NCBI GenBank assembly: GCA_036443405.1
Contig: JAZFYD010000004.1
Location: 1 to 16,140, forward strand
Reading direction: 5' to 3'
DNA: 16,140 bases
Origin: JAZFYD01 sp036443405
GTDB lineage: Bacteria > Planctomycetota > PLA2
The notes under the pieces are model-generated. The model saw nothing but the letters and a program-made list of their open reading frames with translations. It was not told where the DNA came from and ran no database searches. The number at the start of each line of letters is the position of its first letter. The stretch's first letter is position 1. A program made the translations under genes and the position numbers. Of the stretch, positions 7,094 through 13,473 are shown piece by piece.

Positions 7094-7648
7094 CTACAGG
7101 TAGCCGCCCTTGTGCAGCGTGCTCTCCAGCCGGCGGCGCAGCTCTCGGCGGCCGCGCGCGATGCGGGATTTCACGGAGTGAATGTTGTCGTCGAGCAACC
7201 GGGCGACCTCTTTCGCCTCGATTCCGCGCAGAAAATGCAGTCGCAGCGGCTCGCGGTAGATCTCCGGCAGGCGCTCGATGCCCTCCCTGACCAGACTCGC
7301 CAACTCGCCGTGCTCCATCCCCTCGGTGGGGTTTTCCACATACCCCGCGTCGAGGGGCTGTTCGACATTGATCTCACGGCCGCGCTTGCGCAAAAGGTCG
7401 TTCGCGCAGTTGTCCAGGATGCGGCGCAGCCACGCACCCAGGTTCTCGACGCTCGGTGTGGTCCGCAGATAACGATGCGCCCGCACCAACGCGGACTGGA
7501 CCGCATCCTCGGCGAGCGCCCCGCCGCCGCAGCGACGGTCGGCCCGCGCCAGCAACCGGGGGTAGTGGCGGTGCACGATGGCCTCGAACGCCTCGCCGCG
7601 CCCGGCGCGATAGGCTGCCACTAGGGCGGAATCGTCTTGGTCGGGCAT
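7094..7648 (-). CDS. RNA polymerase sigma factor, ECF (sigma-70 family)
   Basis: This 184-aa protein has the ECF length and two-domain layout. Region 2 spans about 5-90, with LVAAYRAGRGEAFEAIVHRH and region 2.2-like AEDAVQSALVRAHRYL, then LGAWLRRILDNCANDLLRKR. Region 4 spans about 115-175, with LPEIYREPLRLHFLRGIEAK and the DNA-binding helix-turn-helix EVARLLDDNIHSVKSRIARG. It directs core RNA polymerase to specific promoters and is presumably held by the anti-sigma factor encoded 9 nt downstream. I place the start at ATG 7648 (MPDQDDSALVAAYRAG matches the usual family N-terminus). In-frame GTG codons at 7657 and 7660 are real alternatives: GTG 7657 lies 6 nt after a TAATTT box, the spacing seen at other leaderless candidates here, which would add three residues. 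Confidence 0.93.
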   Translation of the reverse strand: MPDQDDSALVAAYRAGRGEAFEAIVHRHYPRLLARADRRCGGGALAEDAVQSALVRAHRYLRTTPSVENLGAWLRRILDNCANDLLRKRGREINVEQPLDAGYVENPTEGMEHGELASLVREGIERLPEIYREPLRLHFLRGIEAKEVARLLDDNIHSVKSRIARGRRELRRRLESTLHKGGYL

Positions 7649-7663
7649 GGGATCCACCACCGA

Positions 7664-7669
7664 AAATTA
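7664..7669 (-). promoter_or_regulatory. Candidate -10 box (TAATTT, minus strand) inside an inverted repeat, sigma operon
   Basis: On the minus strand TAATTT ends 6 nt before GTG 7657 and 15 nt before ATG 7648. It lies between, and overlaps by two bases, the arms of an inverted repeat, CCGAAA (7660-7665) and TTTCGG (7676-7681), which could be an operator or a transcript hairpin. It governs the sigma/anti-sigma pair if real. Confidence 0.3.
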
Positions 7670-7815
7670 GACCCCTTTCGGGCGAACGAGGGATGCAGGA
7701 AAGCCCAACCCTGCTCTCCTCAGCCCCAAATCGGACCAACTGCGGACCTCGCCGAAGCCTTGGAACCGGCGGGATCTTGACTGGGACCCGACTTGCCGCG
7801 ATCCTTCTCATCCTC

Positions 7816-7899
7816 ATGTCCAAAGGCAAGCGGCACCAAAAACCCAACACCCGCAAACGGCGCATCCGGCTCAAGCGCAAACTCCTGAAGAGGACATAG
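7816..7899 (+). CDS. Very small, highly basic protein (27 aa), possible ribosome-associated peptide
   Basis: ATG 7816 to TAG 7897-7899 encodes MSKGKRHQKPNTRKRRIRLK followed by RKLLKRT. Of 27 residues, 14 are Lys or Arg and none are acidic. Composition and length resemble the tiny ribosomal proteins of bacteria (bTHX, the mycobacterial bS22 and AURKAIP1/COX24-like peptides), with a pattern of basic runs separated by short hydrophobics (RIRLKRKLL). I cannot assign it to one of these from memory. Support for being a gene: the next gene starts 3 nt after its stop, its last codons carry the AAGAGGA that would serve as that gene's ribosome binding site, and TTGACT sits at 7777-7782. Against: no Shine-Dalgarno precedes its own ATG and the -10 is unclear. 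An open frame extends upstream to 7456 but overlaps the sigma gene and is not credible. Confidence 0.55.
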   Translation: MSKGKRHQKPNTRKRRIRLKRKLLKRT

Positions 7900-7902
7900 C
7901 GG

Positions 7903-8577
7903 GTGGAGGTCACGTGCCGCGAGTGCGGCGCGGTTTTGCGCCTCAATCCCCAACTCCTCGACGTGCAGACCGACTGCCCCCGCTGCGGAGCGCGCGTTCC
8001 GCCGCAGGCGTTCGAAGGCAAGGGATCCGAAGCGCCCAAATCGCGGCGAAAACGGGGAAGAGACAAGCCCGAGGAAGAGGCGTCGGCGCCCAAGGCCAAG
8101 TCCAAATCCAAGAGCAAGGCCCCGCCGGAGCCGGCGCCCGCACCGAAACCCGAACCGGAACTCGAGCCCGCCGCTGAGACCAGGCCCGTCGCCGAGGCGC
8201 CCAGCGAGCCCGCGGAGCCGCGGCGGCCCGAACCGTACTCGTTCTATCTGTTTTGCGCCCAGACCCTGCTCGCGCTGCTGGCGTTTTCGTGTTTCGCCGG
8301 CGCGATTTGGGGCGACACCTGGAAACCGCCGGTCTGGTCGTATTTCGTGCAGAAACCGGTGGTGCTCCTGTCCGCGGGCGTGCTGTTTTGTTTCTACACC
8401 TACATGGCACGCCGGCTGCCGATCCTCATAACGTTGGTCGCGGCGCTCTCGGTGCTCGCCGTGTGCGCCCTCAACTACCACCTGCACGCGATGGTCGATG
8501 TCTCCCGCGTGCTCGCCCTTTCAGTGGCGTTCCTCTCGCTCTGGTGCGCCCTCGAACACCGGCGCTTTGTCGGCTAG
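7903..8577 (+). CDS. Zinc-ribbon membrane protein with long charged linker and four predicted TM helices
   Basis: This 224-aa protein is not a named family I recognise. Residues 1-35 form a zinc ribbon: CREC (Cys5, Cys8) and CPRC (Cys25, Cys28), 16 residues apart, similar to the MJ0042/zinc-ribbon headers common on planctomycete and myxobacterial membrane proteins. Residues about 40-110 are a disordered linker, first Lys/Arg-rich (KAKSKSKSKA), then Pro/Glu/Ala-rich (PEPAPAPKPEPELEPA). The end carries four hydrophobic segments at about 113-136, 148-169, 171-192 and 198-217. The topology is likely a cytoplasmic ribbon with a small membrane bundle. The start is GTG 7903, which gives MEVTCRECGA directly. 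AAGAGGA (7888-7894), inside the preceding tiny ORF, is well spaced to serve it. It converges on the NHL gene with a 9-nt gap and no terminator between. Confidence 0.8.
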   Translation: MEVTCRECGAVLRLNPQLLDVQTDCPRCGARVPPQAFEGKGSEAPKSRRKRGRDKPEEEASAPKAKSKSKSKAPPEPAPAPKPEPELEPAAETRPVAEAPSEPAEPRRPEPYSFYLFCAQTLLALLAFSCFAGAIWGDTWKPPVWSYFVQKPVVLLSAGVLFCFYTYMARRLPILITLVAALSVLAVCALNYHLHAMVDVSRVLALSVAFLSLWCALEHRRFVG

Positions 8578-8586
8578 GCGGCTGCG

Positions 8587-10542
8587 CTACTCCGGTAACA
8601 CCAGGTCCTTCAGGACCAGCGCGTCCCGTCCAGCGTCGTCGAAACGAACCGTCCCGCGGTAGACGATGGAACGAATGCGGCAGATGCCGTCGTCCCCGCA
8701 CGGGTAATAGAGCACCGAGATCTCGAGCGGCCCTTCGCTCGCGGGGATCGATGACGTTGGCCCGGTGATCGGCGCGCGGGCGTCACCCACCCGCAGCTCC
8801 GCGCCCGGTCCCTTCTGGAACTTCCAGCCGTCGGGCACCAGCGCCTGGAATTCGATCTTCCCGCCGGGTTTGAGTACCGCGTCTTCAAACGTGCGGTATT
8901 CGGTCCCGGGAATCTCGCCGCGCGATTCGACGGCTACGGACGGGACGCCGATCAGCTCCAGGGTCCCGACCTGCTTGGTCTTCAGATCGACCGTCCGAAT
9001 GCGGTGGCGGTTGGTATCGGCGACGAGCAGCCGGTTACCGAGACGCGCGACGGACGCCGGCTCGCCAAAAACAGTGTCGCCGCCCACGAACGTATCGAGC
9101 GTCGCGGCGTCCGCGTCGAGCGACTTGATCTTGTGGTTGTACGTGTCCGCGACCCAGATGCGATCGCCGTCGGCGAACACGCCGAGGGGATGCTGCAGCT
9201 TGGCCTCGTACGCGATGCCGTCGATGTCCCCGAACGCAAACAGGTTTCTCGGATTCGGATCGCCACCCACGACGGTCTCCACCGTGGCATCCGCGAACCG
9301 CACGCGGCGGATCGACGAAGATTCGGAATCCGCGAAGTAGAGCCACTCCGCGTCGCCGGTCAGCCCGGACGGCTGCGCAAGCGTCGCGGCCATGGCTCGC
9401 CCATCTAGCTTGGCTTCGCCGCCGTTGCCGACGAACGGCGCCATCTCGCCGTCTTTGAGACTCCACCGCCAAATCTGGTGCGAACCGGCCATGGCGATGT
9501 AGCCGACGCCGCCGTGAAAATAGAGGTCCCACGGCGAGTTGAGACGAAACCCCTTCGGCTTGTGGGCCCCCGCGTGCACGCGCTCCTGGGTCCCGTCGCC
9601 CGCGATCGTGGTCACGTCGTGGGTCTTCAAATCGATGCGGCGAATCGCGTGGTTCTCCGTGTCCGCGACATAAAGCGCGCCGTCATGGACCGCCATTCCC
9701 TGCGGTTGGAAGAAACGCGCCTTTTCGGCCGGGCCGTCCTCGATACCGATGCGCCCATCGCCCGCGTGCCAAGTCAGCGTCGCGCGATCGCCCTCCACCG
9801 CGAACGCGAGCACGCGGTTGTGGTTCGTGTCCGCGACGAAGAGCGTGCCCTCGTGCACCAACACCTTGCCGGGGTACGAGAGCGCGCCGGGTTTGGCCGC
9901 GTCGCGTTCCAAACGCATCGGGATCGGCCGCGGGGCCAGCTTCCCGGCGGCACCGAAGTATTTGAGCGCCTCGTCGACAAACAGATCGAGCAGATCGCGA
10001 TGGCCCTCGCCGCTCACGCTGCCGACCACCTGGCCTTCGGGGCCCAAAATCATGAGCGTCGGCCACGCGCGCACGCCGCATTGCTGCCAGATCTTGTGGC
10101 CGTCATCGACGACGACGGGATGTTCGATGTGGTGCCTTACGACGGCCTCGCGGACGTGTGCGCGGTCTTTTTCGTTGTCGAACTTCGCGGAGTGGCAGCC
10201 GATCACCGCGAACGGCCGGTCGCCGTACTTCTTCTCGAGGTAGGAAAGATCGGGAAGCACGTGCAGGCAGTTGATGCAGCAGTACGTCCAAAAATCCATG
10301 AGCACCACGCGGCCGCGGAGCTCTTCGTGCAGCCGGATCGGACGCGACACGTTGAGCCACTCGTTCTTACCGCCGAAGTCACCGATCAGGATGCGCTTCT
10401 TGTCGAGGCGCTCGATGTGCGCCCGAACGGTTGCGCGGCGTTTCTTGCGCGCGGCGTCCTCGGCAGCGGCGTCCTGGGCCGCGACTCCCCCGCGCAAGAA
10501 CGCGAGGATCACGAACCACAAGACCAGGCGCCGCCAGGTCAC
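8587..10542 (-). CDS. Exported thioredoxin-like / NHL beta-propeller protein (NHLRC2-like architecture)
   Basis: This 651-aa protein begins with a signal peptide or anchor (LVLWFVILAFLRGGVAAQ, residues 6-23). A thioredoxin fold follows (about 65-195) with the motif WTYCCINCLHVLPDL (Cys88, Cys89, Cys92) and the cis-Pro segment RAWPTL (158-163). An NHL beta-propeller (about 215-535) has repeated blades such as VLVHEGTLFVADTNHNRVLA, MAVHDGALYVADTENHAIRR, IWVADTYNHKIKS and LLVADTNRHRIRT. The C-terminal domain (about 550-651) is beta-rich and includes YYPCGDDGICR, resembling the DsbD N-terminal-type domain. The CCINC-NHL order is that of NHLRC2, whose human version is cytosolic; this one appears exported. 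The likely role is extracytoplasmic disulfide exchange with a protein-binding propeller, substrate unknown. The start is GTG 10542, overlapping the sirtuin stop as GTGA; a perfect AAGGAGGT (10556-10549, minus strand) lies 6 nt before it. Confidence 0.92.
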   Translation of the reverse strand: MTWRRLVLWFVILAFLRGGVAAQDAAAEDAARKKRRATVRAHIERLDKKRILIGDFGGKNEWLNVSRPIRLHEELRGRVVLMDFWTYCCINCLHVLPDLSYLEKKYGDRPFAVIGCHSAKFDNEKDRAHVREAVVRHHIEHPVVVDDGHKIWQQCGVRAWPTLMILGPEGQVVGSVSGEGHRDLLDLFVDEALKYFGAAGKLAPRPIPMRLERDAAKPGALSYPGKVLVHEGTLFVADTNHNRVLAFAVEGDRATLTWHAGDGRIGIEDGPAEKARFFQPQGMAVHDGALYVADTENHAIRRIDLKTHDVTTIAGDGTQERVHAGAHKPKGFRLNSPWDLYFHGGVGYIAMAGSHQIWRWSLKDGEMAPFVGNGGEAKLDGRAMAATLAQPSGLTGDAEWLYFADSESSSIRRVRFADATVETVVGGDPNPRNLFAFGDIDGIAYEAKLQHPLGVFADGDRIWVADTYNHKIKSLDADAATLDTFVGGDTVFGEPASVARLGNRLLVADTNRHRIRTVDLKTKQVGTLELIGVPSVAVESRGEIPGTEYRTFEDAVLKPGGKIEFQALVPDGWKFQKGPGAELRVGDARAPITGPTSSIPASEGPLEISVLYYPCGDDGICRIRSIVYRGTVRFDDAGRDALVLKDLVLPE

Positions 10543-11243
10543 GCTCCGACCTCCTTCCAGAGAGAGGTCAGGACCTCCGACGCCGGACCACGCAGTCTGT
10601 GCTCATACCACTGCGACACGGCCGTGTCTTCGGGGTTGATCTCCACAAGCGTGGCCGAGCGGGCCAGACGGGGAAGTTCGGCTGCGGGATACACGACTCC
10701 GGAAGTTCCGATGCTCACCAGCAGGTCGGCGTTTCGGATGGCTTCCATCGCCGCATCCAGCGCCGCGTGGTTCATCGGGTCCTCGAACCACACGATGTCC
10801 GGCCGCAGGTAGTCCCCGCAGCGGTCGCATTGCCGGGTGAGCAGCGGAACCTCGGTGTTCTCCCGCGCCGGCGTGCAGCCGCAACGAACCCGCCAGAGGC
10901 TGCCGTGCAACTCGATGACGTCCGTCGCCCCCGCGCGCTGGTGCAACCCGTCGATGTTCTGTGTGACGACGCGAGTCGCAGGTTTTACACGCTGGACATC
11001 GGCAACGACCTCGTGCCCCGCGTTCGGTTGAGCCTCCCCCACCCGGGCCCGACGCAGATCGTGAAACCCCCAAACCCGCTCCGGATCGCGGTCGAACGCG
11101 CGCTGGCAGGCGTACTCCTGGTAGTCGTACTCCCGCCAAATCCCGCCGTCGCCGCGATATGTCGGGATCCCGCTCTCGACACTCAGGCCGGCACCCGTGA
11201 AGAACACGATGCGGTCAAACGATTTGAGGTCGATTCCCGACAC
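10539..11243 (-). CDS. NAD-dependent protein deacylase, Sir2 family (CobB-like)
   Basis: This 234-aa protein is a compact sirtuin. Motifs in order are FFTGAGLSVESGIPTYRG (14-31, NAD binding), VTQNIDGLHQRAG (93-105), and ELHGSLW with catalytic His113. The zinc site follows with Cys121, Cys123, Cys139 and Cys142 (RCGC ... QCDRC); the first pair is spaced CXC rather than CXXC. GTSGVVYPAAEL (179-190) and VEINPEDT (200-207) complete the fold. It removes acyl groups from lysines with NAD consumption, in the cytoplasm. In Sirt5/CobB the Tyr and Arg of YXXR select negatively charged acyl groups; the equivalent here reads VWGFHDLRR, so Tyr is replaced by His61 while Arg64 is kept. The start is GTG 11243. 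The stop overlaps the NHL/thioredoxin gene start by 4 nt, so both are one transcript. The protein is not exported, unlike its operon partner. Confidence 0.93.
   Translation of the reverse strand: MSGIDLKSFDRIVFFTGAGLSVESGIPTYRGDGGIWREYDYQEYACQRAFDRDPERVWGFHDLRRARVGEAQPNAGHEVVADVQRVKPATRVVTQNIDGLHQRAGATDVIELHGSLWRVRCGCTPARENTEVPLLTRQCDRCGDYLRPDIVWFEDPMNHAALDAAMEAIRNADLLVSIGTSGVVYPAAELPRLARSATLVEINPEDTAVSQWYEHRLRGPASEVLTSLWKEVGA
10549..10556 (-). promoter_or_regulatory. Consensus Shine-Dalgarno for the NHL/thioredoxin gene
   Basis: The minus strand reads AAGGAGGT six nt before GTG 10542, inside the last codons of the sirtuin gene. This near-perfect complement to the 16S rRNA 3' end fixes the GTG start and shows that the genome uses canonical ribosome binding sites for internal operon genes. 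Confidence 0.8.
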
Positions 11244-11252
11244 GTGCGAGCC

Positions 11253-11258
11253 ACTGTA
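11253..11258 (-). promoter_or_regulatory. Candidate -10 box (TACAGT, minus strand) for the sirtuin operon
   Basis: TACAGT ends 9 nt before GTG 11243, allowing only a very short 5' leader. No ribosome binding site lies between. The facing promoter for the DUF1579 gene begins 17 nt away on the other strand, so the two promoters are back to back. Confidence 0.3.
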
Positions 11259-11275
11259 ACCGACCCCTCAGGCGG

Positions 11276-11281
11276 TATGAT
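11276..11281 (+). promoter_or_regulatory. Candidate -10 box (TATGAT) for the DUF1579 gene
   Basis: TATGAT closely matches TATAAT. Initiation about 7 nt downstream would give a leader of roughly 50 nt before ATG 11340, ending in a strong Shine-Dalgarno (GGAGGAG, 11325-11331, 8 nt spacing). The -35 region is poorly defined. Confidence 0.45.
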
Positions 11282-11339
11282 GCTCGCCCCAAAACTGAAC
11301 TTTCAAGGCCTCTCAAAGGTGTACGGAGGAGAACCCCCA

Positions 11340-11951
11340 ATGAGAAACAAGAAGAGCTGGGCGCTGGCCGCCCTCGTTGCAGTACTCGCATTCGGTGTCG
11401 GTCAAGTGACCGCGCAGGATGGTGGCGAAGCCGAACCCGCCGGCAAGCCCGAACCCGCCGGTAAGCCCGAGCCCGCCGGCAAGGCCGCGCCGGCCGCCAA
11501 CCCGATGGCGGCGATGGCGGGCGATTGGGTTATCGACGGCAAGATGTTCATGGGTCCCGCCCCGACGCCGTTCAACGCGTCCGTCAAGATCTCCATGGTC
11601 ATGGGCGGCAACTTCCTCCAGGAGGAATGGACCGCCGAATTCATGGGACAGCCGTTCAAGGGACGCCTGATCACGGCCGTGGATCCCGTCACCAAGGAGC
11701 AAGTCTCGATCTGGATCGACAACATGGGTTCGGGAGCCATCTCGATCATGCGCGGCGGCGAGAAGGACGGCGTCATCACGCTGACCGGCAAGAACTCGAA
11801 CGCCCAGATGGGTGCGCAAATCGACGACAAGATCGTGATCAAGATCGACAGCGCCGATAAGCAGACCCACACCCACTACATGACGCCTCCGGGCGGCCAA
11901 GAGACGAAGACGATGGAGTTCATCTACAACCGCAAGAAGGCGGCCGAGTAG
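11340..11951 (+). CDS. Exported DUF1579-family protein with EPAGKP repeats
   Basis: This 203-aa protein has a clear signal peptide (MRNKKSWALAALVAVLAFGV then GQVTAQ, cleavage near residue 26). A Pro/Lys/Glu low-complexity stretch follows in which EPAGKP repeats three times (32-49; the third ends KA). Residues about 58-197 form the folded domain. It begins MAAMAGDWVIDGKMFMGPAP and has VMGGNFLQEEWTAEFMGQPF, DPVTKEQVSIWIDNMGSGA, and a C-terminal strand ETKTMEFIYNRKK. These are hallmarks of DUF1579: the AGxW opening, the GGxFLxxE motif, and W-x-D-x-M/x-G. The fold is probably a small lipocalin-like beta-barrel; no biochemical role is known. The start is ATG 11340 with GGAGGAG 8 nt upstream. The frame runs open to 10431 but that part overlaps the sirtuin gene antisense and is not coding. 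The gene is monocistronic, ended by the terminator at 12108. Confidence 0.9.
   Translation: MRNKKSWALAALVAVLAFGVGQVTAQDGGEAEPAGKPEPAGKPEPAGKAAPAANPMAAMAGDWVIDGKMFMGPAPTPFNASVKISMVMGGNFLQEEWTAEFMGQPFKGRLITAVDPVTKEQVSIWIDNMGSGAISIMRGGEKDGVITLTGKNSNAQMGAQIDDKIVIKIDSADKQTHTHYMTPPGGQETKTMEFIYNRKKAAE
11433..11486 (+). repeat. Three 18-nt tandem repeats encoding EPAGKP
   Basis: Near-identical 18-nt units at 11433-11450, 11451-11468 and 11469-11486 differ only at wobble bases and in the last codon (Pro to Ala). They lengthen the flexible linker between the signal peptide and the DUF1579 domain. Confidence 0.8.
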
Positions 11952-11967
11952 ACGTTCGAAGTGTTGT

Positions 11968-12089
11968 TGGCTCAACGGCTGACGCCGTTCCGTGTTTCTG
12001 GCTCAACGGCTGACGCCGTTGACGCGACGCGGGTGGACGGTTTGAGATGGATTCCGAACTCGCGGGTGGTCAACGGCTGACGCCGTTGA
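11968..12089. repeat. Three copies of a perfect palindromic hairpin repeat (REP-like)
   Basis: The core CAACGGCTGACGCCGTT(G) occurs at 11973-11989, 12004-12021 and 12071-12088. Arms AACGGC and GCCGTT pair around the loop TGAC. The stem is 6 bp in copy 1, 7 bp in copy 2 and 8 bp in copy 3, where flanking T12070 and A12089 also pair. Copies 1 and 2 are part of an identical 22-nt block (11968-11989 and 11999-12020) repeated with a 31-nt period. The cluster lies between the DUF1579 stop and its terminator. Two uneven spacings (31 and 67 nt) and a palindromic unit rule against CRISPR. Confidence 0.85.
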
Positions 12090-12107
12090 AGCGTAATCGA
12101 GTAACAC

Positions 12108-12139
12108 GCCGCGCGGGGCAGTCCTCGCGCGGCTTTTTT
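12108..12139 (+). terminator. Intrinsic (rho-independent) terminator after the DUF1579 gene
   Basis: The stem GCCGCGCG (12108-12115) pairs with CGCGCGGC (12126-12133). It is extended inward by three pairs, one of them G-T, around a CAGT loop, and followed at once by six T (12134-12139). It ends plus-strand transcription before the RND operon promoter. Confidence 0.9.
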
Positions 12140-12180
12140 CGTACGCGCTGTCGATCGCTCGCGTGTGCGGCTCCGCGACC

Positions 12181-12186
12181 TAGAAT
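12181..12186 (+). promoter_or_regulatory. Candidate -10 box (TAGAAT) for the RND efflux operon
   Basis: TAGAAT lies 24 nt before ATG 12211, just past the terminator. Initiation about 7 nt downstream leaves a leader of roughly 18 nt that contains GGAGGG (12201-12206) at good spacing. No regulator gene or obvious operator is next to it within the window. Confidence 0.45.
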
Positions 12187-12210
12187 CATGGGTCGACTTC
12201 GGAGGGACGC

Positions 12211-13461
12211 ATGCGTTGGACATTGTTGTTGTTGGTCTTGAGCGCGCCCGTGCTGGCCCAGGGTGGGCCCCCGGCTACGCGCGTCGCCATCGATCGCGTG
12301 ACGGTGGAGGAAATCGCCGAGGGCCGCACGTTCGTCGGCACGATCACGGCCGAACGCACGACCATAGTCGGCAGCGAAACCGACGGCCTCGTCGCCGAGA
12401 TGCTCGTGAACGAAGGCGACCGCGTCGAGAAGGGCCAGCCGATCGCCAAGTTGCGGACCCGTCTCGCGGAGCTGCGACTCGCGGGCGCAAACGCGCTCTT
12501 AAGGGTCCGGGAAGAGACGCTGCGCGAGCGGAAAAACGGCTCGCGTCCGGAAGAGATCGCGCAAGCCAAGGCGCGCGTCGCAAAGGCCGACGCCGAGCAT
12601 GAAACGCGGCTCTATCAGTTGAAGAGCGCCGAGCGCCTCTTCGAATCTGGCACGATCACGGAGGACGAGGTGAAGCTCGCGCGGCTCGCGGCGAACGCGG
12701 CCGAAGCTGCACTCAACGAACAACGGAGCGGGCTGGCACTGTGGAAGGCCGGCGTTCGCGAGGAGCGCATCCTGCAGGCTTCGGCCCAACTCGAAGTGAC
12801 ACGCGCGGAGGCGGCATTGCTCGAGGAGGAGCTTGCGCGGCACACCGTCCGTGCCCCGTTCGCCGGATACGTCGTGAAAAAGTCGTCGGAGCTCGGCCGC
12901 TGGGTCGCGCAAGGCGATCCGGTCGTCGAAATCGCCGCGCTGGATCAGGTCGACGTCGTGACGCACGTGCCCGAGGGCAGCATCCGCCATCTGCGTGTCG
13001 GCATGAAGGTCGGTGTCACCGTGGCCGCGGTCGGCGCGAAACCGCTGGAAGGCACAATCGTGCGCATCGTCCCGCGCGCGGACCGGCGTGCGCGCACGTT
13101 CCCCGTCAAGATCAGGCTGCAAAACACACGGACCGGCAAGAGTGTGCTGTTGAAAGACGGCATGGTCGCGCGCGTCACGATGGCGATCGGCCAGAAGGTT
13201 CGGGCCACGCTCGTGCCGAAGGACGCGATCACCCTCGGCGGCCCCACGCCGAGCCTCTGGCTGATCGACGAACAAAAGAGCATGGCGACGCCCATGCCGG
13301 TGCAACTCGGCATCTCCGTCGGCGACCGCATCCAGGTCAAAGCGGCCGGCCTGAAAGAGGGCCAAGCCGTCGTCGTCCGCGGCAACGAGCGTATCTTCAT
13401 GCCGGGCCCGGTGCAGATCACAAACAGCGGCTCGGGCAAGGCCAAGCCTGCCGGCGACTAA
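12211..13461 (+). CDS. RND efflux periplasmic adaptor subunit (membrane fusion protein, HlyD/AcrA type)
   Basis: This 416-aa protein has a signal peptide MRWTLLLLVLSAPVLAQ without a lipobox Cys. The first lipoyl half (about 40-82) reads EGRTFVGTITAERTTIVGSE ... VNEGDRVEKGQPIAKL. A long alpha-helical coiled-coil hairpin follows (about 84-210), rich in Ala, Glu, Arg and Leu. The second lipoyl half (about 212-243) is TVRAPFAGYVVKKSSELGRW then VAQGDPVVEI. Beta-barrel and membrane-proximal domains complete it (about 245-405; DVVTHVPEGSIRHLRVGMKV, ending GLKEGQAVVVRGNERIF). Such adaptors join an inner-membrane RND pump to an outer-membrane channel; the long hairpin suggests docking to a TolC-type channel, which is not encoded here. 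The start is ATG 12211 with GGAGGG 4 nt upstream. The pump gene begins 12 nt after the stop, so the two form an operon. Confidence 0.93.
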   Translation: MRWTLLLLVLSAPVLAQGGPPATRVAIDRVTVEEIAEGRTFVGTITAERTTIVGSETDGLVAEMLVNEGDRVEKGQPIAKLRTRLAELRLAGANALLRVREETLRERKNGSRPEEIAQAKARVAKADAEHETRLYQLKSAERLFESGTITEDEVKLARLAANAAEAALNEQRSGLALWKAGVREERILQASAQLEVTRAEAALLEEELARHTVRAPFAGYVVKKSSELGRWVAQGDPVVEIAALDQVDVVTHVPEGSIRHLRVGMKVGVTVAAVGAKPLEGTIVRIVPRADRRARTFPVKIRLQNTRTGKSVLLKDGMVARVTMAIGQKVRATLVPKDAITLGGPTPSLWLIDEQKSMATPMPVQLGISVGDRIQVKAAGLKEGQAVVVRGNERIFMPGPVQITNSGSGKAKPAGD

Positions 13462-13473
13462 CGGAGCCGACAC

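Noticed and set aside
6152..7624. A 490-codon plus-strand open frame across the sigma and anti-sigma genes
   Set aside because: Spans two real genes antisense, has no ribosome binding site and shows shadow-like composition.
7762..7793. GGAACC as a possible ECF-type -35 element before the tiny ORF
   Set aside because: No matching -10 element at 15-18 nt; the nearest CGAC-like bases are too far away.
9478..10812. A 444-codon plus-strand open frame opposite the NHL/thioredoxin and sirtuin genes
   Set aside because: It covers the junction of two well-supported genes and has no recognisable domain.
10431..11339. Upstream extension of the DUF1579 reading frame
   Set aside because: Overlaps the sirtuin gene antisense. 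The signal peptide and Shine-Dalgarno fix the start at 11340.
11968..12089. Three-copy repeat considered as a CRISPR array
   Set aside because: The unit is short and almost fully palindromic, spacings differ (31 and 67 nt), and no cas gene is nearby.
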